Assembly (NCBI GenBank): GCA_002313515.1
Contig: DCBQ01000011.1
Location: forward strand, 540-26,877
DNA length: 26,338 nt
Direction: 5' to 3'
Origin: Candidatus Saccharibacteria bacterium UBA1103
GTDB lineage: Bacteria > Patescibacteriota > Saccharimonadia > Saccharimonadales > Saccharimonadaceae
The position numbers and the translations under genes were made by a program. The notes beneath the pieces were generated by a model. That model saw nothing but the letters and a program-made list of their open reading frames with translations, searched no databases and was not told the origin of the DNA. The number at the start of each line of letters is the position of its first letter. Position 1 is the first letter of the stretch. Shown in pieces: positions 6,769-13,251 of this stretch.

Positions 6769-7195
6769 ATCTAGATCAGCTAGCACCAATAAGCCAGCCA
6801 AATTCGTCTTAGTTGGCATATTCAATACTGGTCTGGATTTTGGGCTAATGTATCTATTCCAACTATTTTTGCCCTTAATCGAAGCTAATTTTCTATCCAC
6901 GGGAATTTCCATGGTGTCTAGCTTCTTCCTAAACAAGAAGTGGACCTTCCGCAACGCCGGCAGCAACTATCTGCGTGAGGTTATTCTATTCTTTGTCTTT
7001 ACCGCCATTGGGCTATGGGTTATTCAAAATGGCTGTATTTGGCTAGTTGAGCATTTTATCAGTAAAGATATCTTCGGCAACTTCGCCTGGTTCTATCCCA
7101 TATTCGCCAAAGGGCTAGCCAGCATCCCCTCACTGACCTGGAATTATCTAACCTACAATCGCTTTGTATTCGTAGATGACAATGAATCGGATTAG
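6743..7195 (+). CDS. GtrA-family membrane protein (lipid-linked sugar flippase candidate)
   Basis: A 150-residue protein with four predicted helices: about 20-42, 45-62, 78-100 and 112-132. The order of motifs follows the GtrA fold: KFVLVGIFNTGLDFGLMYLF, then SFFLNKKWTFRN, then PSLTWNYLTYNRFVF. GtrA proteins are thought to flip undecaprenyl-phosphate-linked sugars made by GtrB-like enzymes, and the gene directly overlaps such an enzyme, so the pairing is strong. The outward-facing transferase that would use the lipid-linked sugar may be the polytopic protein at 20140-21660; that is inference. The stop codon is two bases from the stop of the convergent jag-like gene, with no terminator hairpin between them. 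Confidence 0.9.
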   Translation: MTTKSPSNKSRSASTNKPAKFVLVGIFNTGLDFGLMYLFQLFLPLIEANFLSTGISMVSSFFLNKKWTFRNAGSNYLREVILFFVFTAIGLWVIQNGCIWLVEHFISKDIFGNFAWFYPIFAKGLASIPSLTWNYLTYNRFVFVDDNESD

Positions 7196-7197
7196 AG

Positions 7198-7662
7198 CTA
7201 GTCTTCGACTTTCTTAATGACGATGTGGCGATCGTGGCCTTCGCCTTCACTAGCCGTTGATAGCTGACTATAATCCGCTAAAACGCGGTGAATCACCCGG
7301 CGTTCGGCAGGATTCATCGGCTCTAGCGACATAGATTCGCCTGTTTCTAATACCTGTTTAGCCCAAGCCTCCGCCTTGCGCTCTAACTGCTCGTTATGAC
7401 GTTTTTTATAGTCAGCAATGTCCAAGTTCACCCGCGTTAGCTCGGCGTCCTTCTGGGCTAGGGTAGAACGAATCAGCGTCTGCATACTGCGCAAAGTATC
7501 ACCGCCTCGTCCAATTAACAAATTAGATAGATAGGTCGAGGGAACCGATAACTCAATAACATCCTCCTCGGCCGTAGCATAGACATCAACATTAATGCCA
7601 AAGAACGACAATAGATCCTCGGTATACTTTTTTGCAAATGTGATTGATTCTTCTCGATTCAT
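7198..7662 (-). CDS. khpB: KhpB/Jag-type RNA-binding protein (KH and R3H domains)
   Basis: The protein has 154 residues. It lacks the ~50-residue Jag_N domain found in most Firmicutes and Thermotoga relatives, so only the RNA-binding core is left. The KH domain (about 20-90) has the loop LLIGRGGDTLRSMQTLI, a GxxG motif. The R3H domain follows, with EPMNPAERRVIHRVL and the terminal HRHIVIKK. KhpB proteins bind many transcripts and small RNAs and affect cell elongation and division. The position directly after yidC is conserved across bacteria. AAGGAGG lies just before ATG 7662 and overlaps the end of yidC, so it is translated from the yidC message. Confidence 0.92.
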   Translation of the reverse strand: MNREESITFAKKYTEDLLSFFGINVDVYATAEEDVIELSVPSTYLSNLLIGRGGDTLRSMQTLIRSTLAQKDAELTRVNLDIADYKKRHNEQLERKAEAWAKQVLETGESMSLEPMNPAERRVIHRVLADYSQLSTASEGEGHDRHIVIKKVED

Positions 7663-7671
7663 AATTCCTCC

Positions 7672-8655
7672 TTACTTAGCCTTAATACGGCGCACCACTG
7701 TGGTTCCGCCCGAAGCCTTACTGGCCGACGACTGACGTTTTAGCTCCGACTTCTTCATCGTAACCACTTCTGCCTCCACTGCATCCCGCTCACGCTTAGA
7801 GTAACTATGTTCCTTACCGCGCGATTTTTCCGATGCTTCGGCTGCTAATTCCTTAGAATCACGATTTAAGATAAAATGTTGTTGCAGTACCGCAAACAAT
7901 GAAGTGGTAGCATAGTACAGCACCACCGCACCCGGAAATGGCAAACAGATAAAGAATGTCATAATCGGCATGAAGTACATCATCTTACTCATAGCCGCCG
8001 CATTTAGCTCAGCCTGGTCAACATCCTTGCCGGCTGCCGCCTCCTTAAGCATCGCTCGCACTCCGCGACCATTCTTATTACTCGGCATCGCTTGCTTACT
8101 CTGAATAAATTGGAATGCTGCTGCAGCTAGGGCAATGATTAGTGCAGGCAGGTATGCCGAAGCTGGTTTAGTCAAATCAATTAATCCAAATAGCTCTAGG
8201 TGTGGATTGGCCGACAGCAGGTCAGGAATTCGGCCAAAGTCTTCTAGAAATGGATATATATAATCAGTTGGCGCCGCCCCATTTACGGTAACGTGCGCAA
8301 AAGTGCGGATCACGTTAAAGATGGCAATTAGGATTGGTAGTTGAATTAGTAGCACTAAAAACGAACTAAACGGCTTAACACCTTTCTCTTTATATAGGTT
8401 CATCATGGCAATGCTGGCTGCCATGCGCTCTTCCTGGCTACCCGAACGCGCCTTCTTTTGAATACGTTGTAGCTCCGGCTGGATATCACGCATCACTTTA
8501 GTCTGGTGCAACTGTTTCTTTACTAGAGGCCATAGTGCTAGCCGCACTAGGACAGTCATGATTATAATTGCCACACCAAAGTCGCCCACGAAGTTATAGA
8601 TGAAAGCCAAAAAGTTAAATATTGGCTGGGTTAAGATAGTGTCAAACAAACTCAT
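7672..8655 (-). CDS. yidC: YidC/Oxa1-family membrane protein insertase
   Basis: A 327-residue insertase that places membrane proteins in the cytoplasmic membrane, with or without SecYEG. It has the short Gram-positive layout: a helix near residues 10-25, no large periplasmic domain, then VLVRLALWPLVKKQLHQT, whose Arg is the conserved groove residue. A coiled cytoplasmic hairpin (about 45-85) follows, then the SFLVLLIQLPILIAIFNVIR helix and later helices around 165-185 and 230-270. No lipobox was seen. The C-terminal ~60 residues are rich in Lys and Arg and could contact ribosomes. It starts eight bases after the rnpA stop. The yidD gene usually found between rnpA and yidC is absent. Confidence 0.95.
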   Translation of the reverse strand: MSLFDTILTQPIFNFLAFIYNFVGDFGVAIIIMTVLVRLALWPLVKKQLHQTKVMRDIQPELQRIQKKARSGSQEERMAASIAMMNLYKEKGVKPFSSFLVLLIQLPILIAIFNVIRTFAHVTVNGAAPTDYIYPFLEDFGRIPDLLSANPHLELFGLIDLTKPASAYLPALIIALAAAAFQFIQSKQAMPSNKNGRGVRAMLKEAAAGKDVDQAELNAAAMSKMMYFMPIMTFFICLPFPGAVVLYYATTSLFAVLQQHFILNRDSKELAAEASEKSRGKEHSYSKRERDAVEAEVVTMKKSELKRQSSASKASGGTTVVRRIKAK

Positions 8656-8661
8656 AAGGCT

Positions 8662-8670
8662 ATTATATCA
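8662..8670 (-). promoter_or_regulatory. Extended -10 box overlapping the rnpA stop codon, before yidC
   Basis: TGATATAAT on the minus strand covers the last codons and stop of rnpA and ends six bases before the yidC ATG. There is no ribosome site, so yidC is either leaderless from here or translated by coupling to rnpA. Confidence 0.45.
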
Positions 8671-9007
8671 GATTTAGCTTCGCCATTAACTGATCAATCT
8701 GCTTAGACAAATCCTCATGCGAAGCTGTTAGTATTTCAGGTGAATATATAACAGCCGCAATGTCAACGGTTGACTTAAGCTGCGGTATATATCCTCGCAC
8801 AATCTCATAGACTCGACGCCTAGCGCGATTTCGCAACACAGCATCATGTAGCACCTTCTTACTGACAATTATAGCAACACGTGAATATTTACGTCTGGCG
8901 TTATGGACATATTTAATCGACAATAGCCGTCCTCTGGCCATTTCACCATTCTTAAAAACATACTTCAGACTAGCATGCCCATGAAATCGGTTTTGTTTCT
9001 TAATCAT
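8663..9007 (-). CDS. rnpA: Ribonuclease P protein component
   Basis: The basic 114-residue protein subunit of RNase P, which helps the catalytic RNA remove 5' leaders from pre-tRNAs. It starts IKKQNRFHGHASLKYVFKNGE, matching the family's opening RLRKxxDFxxVFxxG. It has VAIIVSKKVLHDAVLRNRARRRVYEIVR, the RNR signature motif, in the central cleft region. It lies in the conserved rpmH-rnpA-yidC-jag order. A terminator separates it from rpmH, and a TATAAT ends six bases before its ATG, so it appears to have its own, possibly leaderless, transcript. Confidence 0.95.
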   Translation of the reverse strand: MIKKQNRFHGHASLKYVFKNGEMARGRLLSIKYVHNARRKYSRVAIIVSKKVLHDAVLRNRARRRVYEIVRGYIPQLKSTVDIAAVIYSPEILTASHEDLSKQIDQLMAKLNLI

Positions 9008-9013
9008 TACTCT

Positions 9014-9019
9014 ATTATA
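9014..9019 (-). promoter_or_regulatory. -10 box of rnpA
   Basis: A perfect TATAAT on the minus strand, six bases from ATG 9007. It lacks the upstream TG seen at the other promoters (GAG instead), and I see no good -35. Confidence 0.5.
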
Positions 9020-9041
9020 CTCTATAAAATTAACTGCTTAA

Positions 9042-9074
9042 AAAATATAGCGAGATCTACTCTCGCTATATTTT
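9042..9074 (-). terminator. Terminator between rpmH and rnpA
   Basis: A perfect 14-bp stem pairs 9042-9055 with 9061-9074 around the loop TCTAC. On the minus strand it starts 17 bases after the rpmH stop and ends in a run of T. It would uncouple the abundant L34 mRNA from rnpA. Confidence 0.85.
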
Positions 9075-9090
9075 CACCTCTGACATCATA

Positions 9091-9228
9091 TTAGATGGCT
9101 ACTTTAGCGCGCTGCTTATTGCGACGACGCTTTAGAACAATCTGGCCGGCTTTCGTTGACATACGGGCACGGAAGCCATGCACACGTGCATGATGCCTCT
9201 TCTTCGGTTGGTATGTTCTCTTTGGCAT
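9091..9228 (-). CDS. rpmH: Large-subunit ribosomal protein bL34
   Basis: A 45-residue, very basic protein. MPKRTYQPKKRHHARVHGFR followed by ARMSTKAGQIVLKRRR is a direct match to the bL34 family pattern (KRTxQP, then HGFxxRMxTxxGxxVLxxRRxKGR). It binds 23S rRNA in the large ribosomal subunit. An upstream in-frame start exists, but MPKRTYQP is the family N-terminus, so ATG 9228 is chosen. It is transcribed away from the origin, from a promoter 10 bases upstream of the ATG. Confidence 0.97.
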   Translation of the reverse strand: MPKRTYQPKKRHHARVHGFRARMSTKAGQIVLKRRRNKQRAKVAI

Positions 9229-9238
9229 ATCGTTAGAT

Positions 9239-9247
9239 ATTGTATCA
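9239..9247 (-). promoter_or_regulatory. Extended -10 box of rpmH
   Basis: TGATACAAT on the minus strand, ending 10 bases before the rpmH ATG. No Shine-Dalgarno sequence lies between. The predicted leader is 0-4 bases. Confidence 0.5.
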
Positions 9248-9287
9248 TAATATGCCAAAGTTTCAAGATATTGCGCCACCTACCCCC

Positions 9288-9399
9288 GTTTCCACATGTT
9301 GTCGACAGTTTTCCACAGTTTCTACGGTGTATAAAGTACATGTGGAAAACTATATTTATCCACAGTTTCTAAAAGCATCACGGTACAGCTTGTGGAAAA
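9288..9399. promoter_or_regulatory. Left DnaA-box cluster, rpmH-dnaA gap (part of oriC)
   Basis: Five DnaA-box-like nonamers lie in 112 bases. On the plus strand: GTTTCCACA (9288-9296), TTTTCCACA (9309-9317) and the perfect consensus TTATCCACA (9356-9364). On the minus strand: TTTTCCACA at 9349-9341 and at 9399-9391. The last overlaps the candidate -35 (TTGTGG, 9390-9395) of the dnaA promoter, so DnaA bound there could repress its own gene. This would be one half of a bipartite origin. Confidence 0.8.
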
Positions 9400-9419
9400 C
9401 TCCGCTTTTGTGCTACTAT
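9390..9419 (+). promoter_or_regulatory. Promoter of dnaA
   Basis: TTGTGG (9390-9395) lies 18 bases from TACTAT (9414-9419), which is preceded by TG at 9411-9412 (extended -10). Eight bases separate the box from ATG 9428, so the mRNA is probably leaderless. The -35 is shared with a DnaA box. Confidence 0.55.
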
Positions 9420-9427
9420 TTACATTA

Positions 9428-10870
9428 ATGAATGAGGTAAGTGAGGGAACAGGTTCACAGAAGAATATTGATGGTTTCTGCCATGAACTATGGAATAAAG
9501 TACTAACCAATGTGCAGATCGAGAGTCTGGTATCCGACGGTAACTTTACCATGTGGTGGAAGGATCCCAACTCCATCAGTCTAGCTAGTATTGATGGTGA
9601 TACATACAATTTCGAAGTCAAAAACTTCATGGTCAAGAGCCAGTTCCAATCAAAGTTCCATGACTTATTAATTAGACAATTAAAGTTAGCTAATCCAGCT
9701 ATTTCCGAGCCAAAGCTACAATTCAACACCCACAAAGGCAAGCCTAAGCGTACCATTAGCGAGGAAGATGACGTGGTAATCATTGATGAGCCAGCTACCA
9801 CGTCCAAATCGTCCGATAGTGCCAGTTCATTTAAATCGGGCAAGTTTTCTACTCACCTAAACCCCCGCTACACCTTTGACACTTTTATCGTAGGGCGCTG
9901 CAATGACCTAGCTTATGCTACCGCTCAGGCTGCCGCCAAAAATCCCGGACAACGTTATAACCCGGTATTTATTTACGGTGGAGTAGGACTTGGCAAGACT
10001 CACCTAATTCAAGCAATTGGCAACGGCATCTTAGCTGCCGACCATACTAAGAAAGTTTTATACGTTACCACCGAAGAATTTGTTAATGACTTCGTCGAAC
10101 ATCTACGCAAAAAGACGCCTGAGGAGTTCACTAAAAAATACCGCGCTCTCGATGCACTGATTGTAGACGACATTCAATTCATCGCCGGCAAGAAGGCCAA
10201 TCAGGAAGCATTCTTCAATACCTTCAACGCTCTGCAGCAAGCCAACAAGCAAATCGTCCTTAGCTCTGATCGGCCGCCCGCTGAAATCCCCACTCTGGAC
10301 GATCGCATGCGCAGTCGTTTCCAGATGGGCATGACAATCGACGTTAGCTTACCTGATTATGAGACTCGCGTCGCCATTATTGAGACCAAAGCTGCTATGA
10401 ATAGCACGGTAGAACTACCACACGAGACTGCAGAATACATCGCCAACGAAGTCCGTACTAATGTACGCGAGCTAGAAGGCGCGCTCAACCAAGTCATGGC
10501 CTACGCTGAAATGCAGAATGTTGTACCAACCGTCGAATTTGCTTCACAGATTTTAGCCAGCGCTAGGCCCAGTCAAACCAAGCATCTATCCGCCCGCCAA
10601 GTTATCGAAAAAACAGCTAAGCATTTTGGCATCAAAGTCACCGAGATAAAATCGGCTAGCCGTAGCGCCAATATTATTCTGCCTCGACAAATAGCCATGT
10701 ACTTGCTACGTACTGAACTACATCTCAGCTACCCTCAAATAGCACGCGAATTAGGTCGCGGCGACCATACTACCGCTATGCATGCCATTAAAAAGATTGA
10801 GGGAAAGATTAAACTAGACGCCGTAATTCGCGACGAAGTATCATCGGTCAAAGGAGATCTTTATGCCTAG
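9428..10870 (+). CDS. dnaA: Chromosomal replication initiator protein DnaA
   Basis: The protein has 480 residues from ATG 9428. Domain I (about 10-95) carries the LWNKVLTNVQ start typical of DnaA. Domain II is a short, acidic, Ser-rich linker. Domain III is the AAA+ module opening HLNPRYTFDTFIVGRCNDLA, with Walker A GGVGLGKT (184-191), Walker B LIVDD (D247, D248) and DRMRSRFQMGMTIDV. Domain IV ends with the DNA-binding helix-turn-helix and the family signature GRGDHTTAMHAIKKIE. The protein binds DnaA boxes and melts the origin. An in-frame GTG at 9392 would overlap the promoter and a DnaA box, so the ATG is preferred. Plus-strand composition here is C-rich, opposite to dnaN. Confidence 0.97.
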   Translation: MNEVSEGTGSQKNIDGFCHELWNKVLTNVQIESLVSDGNFTMWWKDPNSISLASIDGDTYNFEVKNFMVKSQFQSKFHDLLIRQLKLANPAISEPKLQFNTHKGKPKRTISEEDDVVIIDEPATTSKSSDSASSFKSGKFSTHLNPRYTFDTFIVGRCNDLAYATAQAAAKNPGQRYNPVFIYGGVGLGKTHLIQAIGNGILAADHTKKVLYVTTEEFVNDFVEHLRKKTPEEFTKKYRALDALIVDDIQFIAGKKANQEAFFNTFNALQQANKQIVLSSDRPPAEIPTLDDRMRSRFQMGMTIDVSLPDYETRVAIIETKAAMNSTVELPHETAEYIANEVRTNVRELEGALNQVMAYAEMQNVVPTVEFASQILASARPSQTKHLSARQVIEKTAKHFGIKVTEIKSASRSANIILPRQIAMYLLRTELHLSYPQIARELGRGDHTTAMHAIKKIEGKIKLDAVIRDEVSSVKGDLYA

Positions 10871-10894
10871 CACCCCTGTTATACCTTTTGCACC

Positions 10895-11105
10895 TGTGCA
10901 AAAAATGTGCATAAACTGTGCCTACTGGGTGGTAAAAAATGTGCAGAGTTTTGTGTCATTGTGGGTAAATCCGCAATCGAATTCTATGATGTGTGTAAAG
11001 CCACTAAAAACCACACAAGCATCGCACAACTTCGGCCACAGCTCGTCCACAACACCTTGCACCAGTCTACTCCATAAATTAACTAAGCTTTCCACAGTTT
11101 CCACA
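10895..11105. promoter_or_regulatory. Right DnaA-box cluster, dnaA-dnaN gap (oriC core)
   Basis: Minus-oriented sites come first: TGTGCAAAA (10895-10903), TGTGCATAA (10906-10914, a full match to TGTGNATAA), TGTGGGTAA (10960-10968) and TGTGTGTAA (10990-10998), with weaker TGTGC sites at 10917 and 10940. Plus-oriented sites follow near the dnaN end: CTTTCCACA (11088-11096) and GTTTCCACA (11097-11105), which abut each other. The gap has no credible gene. A 96-codon frame across it is made of this repeat-like sequence. Confidence 0.75.
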
Positions 11106-11127
11106 GGGCTTATTATTACTATGATTA
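11097..11127 (+). promoter_or_regulatory. Candidate basal unwinding element (DnaA box, GC cluster, DnaA trios)
   Basis: GTTTCCACA (11097-11105) is followed by GGGC (11106-11109) and then by trinucleotides TTA-TTA-TTA-CTA (11110-11121). TGA and TTA follow, then AT-only sequence. The opposite strand read 3' to 5' is AAT-AAT-AAT-GAT, matching the DnaA-trio consensus 3'-(G/A)A(T/A)-5'. The order and spacing match the Bacillus subtilis element. This marks the likely site of strand opening. Confidence 0.65.
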
Positions 11128-11131
11128 TTTA

Positions 11132-11145
11132 TATAATAAAGGAGG
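11132..11145 (+). promoter_or_regulatory. Candidate -10 and ribosome site of dnaN
   Basis: TATAAT (11132-11137) is followed by GGAGG (11141-11145) and ATG at 11150. If the box is used, the ribosome site lies at the very 5' end of the mRNA. A promoter further upstream, or readthrough from dnaA, is equally possible. Confidence 0.4.
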
Positions 11146-11149
11146 ATTT

Positions 11150-12238
11150 ATGAAGCTAACTGTTCCACAGAATGAATTATCTAAAGCTTTAGGTACCGTT
11201 ACACGTATCGCAACAGCTCAACCAGGTAAACCAATACTGGCTAATGTATTACTACGCACCGATGATGCTAAGCTGATTGTAGCGGCTACTAATTTGGAAG
11301 TAGTTATAGTAGATACGATTGGTGCTAAGGTTGAAGAACAAGGCGCCATTACCGTACCAGCTAAGCTGCTGGCTGAGTTTGTTAACAATCTGCCTAAGAC
11401 TAATGTTAATATCGAAACTGATGATAGCAAGATCAAGATTACGGCGGGTGGATATAAATCAACCATTAATTCGCAAAAGGCCGACGATTATCCGGCGATC
11501 CCTGACTCCACTGAAGAAGGCGAGTTTACTATTGCGAGCGATCTACTAAAATCGGCCATTTCGGAAACAGTTCTGGTGACCAGTACGGATACTACCCGGC
11601 CGATTTTAACGGGTGTATATTTTCATACCATTGATGGTAATCTATATCTAGCAGCTACTGATGGCTATCGTCTGGCGGAACGTAAGGTTGCGGCAGTTGA
11701 AGGTGATATTAATATGATTGTTCCCGCCGATGCCCTACAAGATGCCATGCGCGTGGCTTCGAGCGTAAAAGAGGTGACTGTGCGGTACAGTGACGACCAG
11801 ATTAGCTTTATCGCAGAAGACGCGCGAGTAACATCTAGGTTAATCGATGGCAAGTTCATTTCTTATCGTCAATTAATACCAACTGATACGACGTTTAAGA
11901 TTGTGGCGAATCGCGACGAGTTCATTCGCATAGTTAAGGTCGCAGAATTATTTGCACGCGAGTCGGCAGGTACGATTGTAATCGAAGGCAAGGCTGGTGC
12001 AAATGAGCTGTCGGTACGTTCGATAACTTCCCAGCTAGGTGATAATGTGTCTAATATTGGAGCTGAGGTTCAAGGCGGCGATTCTACAGTAAGTGTTAAC
12101 TCAAAGTATCTGATGGATGCCCTTAATTGCATCAGAGGTGAGAAAGTTACTATGCAATTCAGTGGAAAAATGTCCCCTGTTCTACTGACTGGCGAAAGTG
12201 ACAACTATAAACACATTGTAATGCCCGTTAAATCGTAA
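11150..12238 (+). CDS. dnaN: DNA polymerase III beta subunit (sliding clamp)
   Basis: A 362-residue clamp, the usual length. The three-domain repeat is visible: MKLTVPQNELSKALGTVTRI opens domain 1, GEFTIASDLLKSAISETVLVTSTDTTRPILTGVYF opens domain 2, and FKIVANRDEFIRIVKVAELFARE opens domain 3. The end HIVMPVKS corresponds to the family's MPMR terminus, which helps form the hydrophobic partner-binding pocket. The dimeric ring tethers polymerase III to DNA. GGAGG stands five bases before the ATG. The stop overlaps the recF start by one base (TAATG), so the two are coupled. It is G-rich on the plus strand, which places it on the leading strand. Confidence 0.97.
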   Translation: MKLTVPQNELSKALGTVTRIATAQPGKPILANVLLRTDDAKLIVAATNLEVVIVDTIGAKVEEQGAITVPAKLLAEFVNNLPKTNVNIETDDSKIKITAGGYKSTINSQKADDYPAIPDSTEEGEFTIASDLLKSAISETVLVTSTDTTRPILTGVYFHTIDGNLYLAATDGYRLAERKVAAVEGDINMIVPADALQDAMRVASSVKEVTVRYSDDQISFIAEDARVTSRLIDGKFISYRQLIPTDTTFKIVANRDEFIRIVKVAELFARESAGTIVIEGKAGANELSVRSITSQLGDNVSNIGAEVQGGDSTVSVNSKYLMDALNCIRGEKVTMQFSGKMSPVLLTGESDNYKHIVMPVKS

Positions 12239-13251
12239 TGATTGAGCATCTAGAACTGCACAATTTCCGTTCGCATCGAGAGCTTAAGGTAGACTTTCGG
12301 CCTGGTATGAATATTATTACGGGTCCTAATGGGTGTGGCAAGACAACTATTCTAGAGGCTATTTATATAGCGTTAGTGGGAAAAAGTTGGCGTTCAAACT
12401 TCGAAGAGATTACCCACCGCCCTGTTACAGATGTGGAAAACTGGTGGAAAATTGACCTTACTGTCAATAACGAGCACCGCACGGTCAAATACATACATGG
12501 GCAAAAGGAATTTATATTAGTAGATAAGTCCTTTAAACGTTTGTCGGCGCAGCGAAAAGTGCCAGTCATTTTATTCGAGCCAAATGATATGCAGCTACTA
12601 TATGGATCGCCCAAACGACGTCGGGATTTTTTAGATCGCATGATAGCGGTTGTTGCGCCTGAGCACCAAGCCGATGTAAATAAGTTTGAACGCGTGCTAA
12701 AACAGCGCAATAACTTAATAAAACAGGAGTTTGTAAGCAGTGACGAGCTATTAATATGGGACATACAATTCGCCGAGCTATCTAGTCGAATATCAGAGCG
12801 ACGGCGCAAGTTTGTGACTAAGCTAAATCAGACACTAAATGCTAAATATTGCGAGATTGCGAGCATGGACGATAAGGTTAAGCTACGCTTCGAAAGCAGT
12901 GCCCCGGCGACACAGACTGACATCCTCAAAATACTACAGTCTTCTAGAGATACGGTTACACCAATTGGCGCGCAGAAGGATGACTTTAAATTTATTTTTA
13001 ACAGTAAGGACTCTAGACTCAATGCGTCGCGCGGCGAGAATCGTACCACTTTGTTCGCTTTGCTAGCGGTGATAGTTGATTTGGTGCGCAATAGCCTGGG
13101 CAAGGCATACGTTTTACTAGACGATGTCGATTCAGAACTGGACGAGGTACATCGGCACAACTTATATACAACTAGTAGCTTTAGAGTAGACACTATTGCT
13201 ACCACTCTGTCGTATAACGGCAGTGAGTGCAACCATATCCAGCTTAAGTAA
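12238..13251 (+). CDS. recF: DNA replication/repair ATPase RecF
   Basis: A 337-residue SMC-like ATPase that loads RecA at gaps with RecO and RecR. MIEHLELHNFRSHRELKVDF is the RecF opening. Walker A is GPNGCGKTT (29-37), and VILFEPNDMQLLYGSPKRRRDFLDRM matches the family's VFxPxDLxLVKGxPxxRRRFLD block. The ABC signature is a degenerate SRGENRTTLFALL, and Walker B is AYVLLDDVDSELD. The protein is somewhat shorter than the usual ~360-370 residues, mainly at the C-terminus. It is coupled to dnaN by TAATG. Its last eight bases overlap the convergent permease gene. gyrB, often next, is absent. Confidence 0.94.
   Translation: MIEHLELHNFRSHRELKVDFRPGMNIITGPNGCGKTTILEAIYIALVGKSWRSNFEEITHRPVTDVENWWKIDLTVNNEHRTVKYIHGQKEFILVDKSFKRLSAQRKVPVILFEPNDMQLLYGSPKRRRDFLDRMIAVVAPEHQADVNKFERVLKQRNNLIKQEFVSSDELLIWDIQFAELSSRISERRRKFVTKLNQTLNAKYCEIASMDDKVKLRFESSAPATQTDILKILQSSRDTVTPIGAQKDDFKFIFNSKDSRLNASRGENRTTLFALLAVIVDLVRNSLGKAYVLLDDVDSELDEVHRHNLYTTSSFRVDTIATTLSYNGSECNHIQLK

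Noticed and set aside
9178..9428. Small plus-strand open frames over rpmH and the left DnaA-box cluster
   Set aside because: They lie antisense to bL34 and are composed of box sequence, with no start signals.
10863..11153. Open frame of 96 codons in the dnaA-dnaN gap
   Set aside because: It overlaps the dnaA stop, has no ribosome site, and is made up of repeated DnaA-like sites. The peptide is Cys/Thr/Ser-rich without a recognisable fold, so the stretch is origin DNA.
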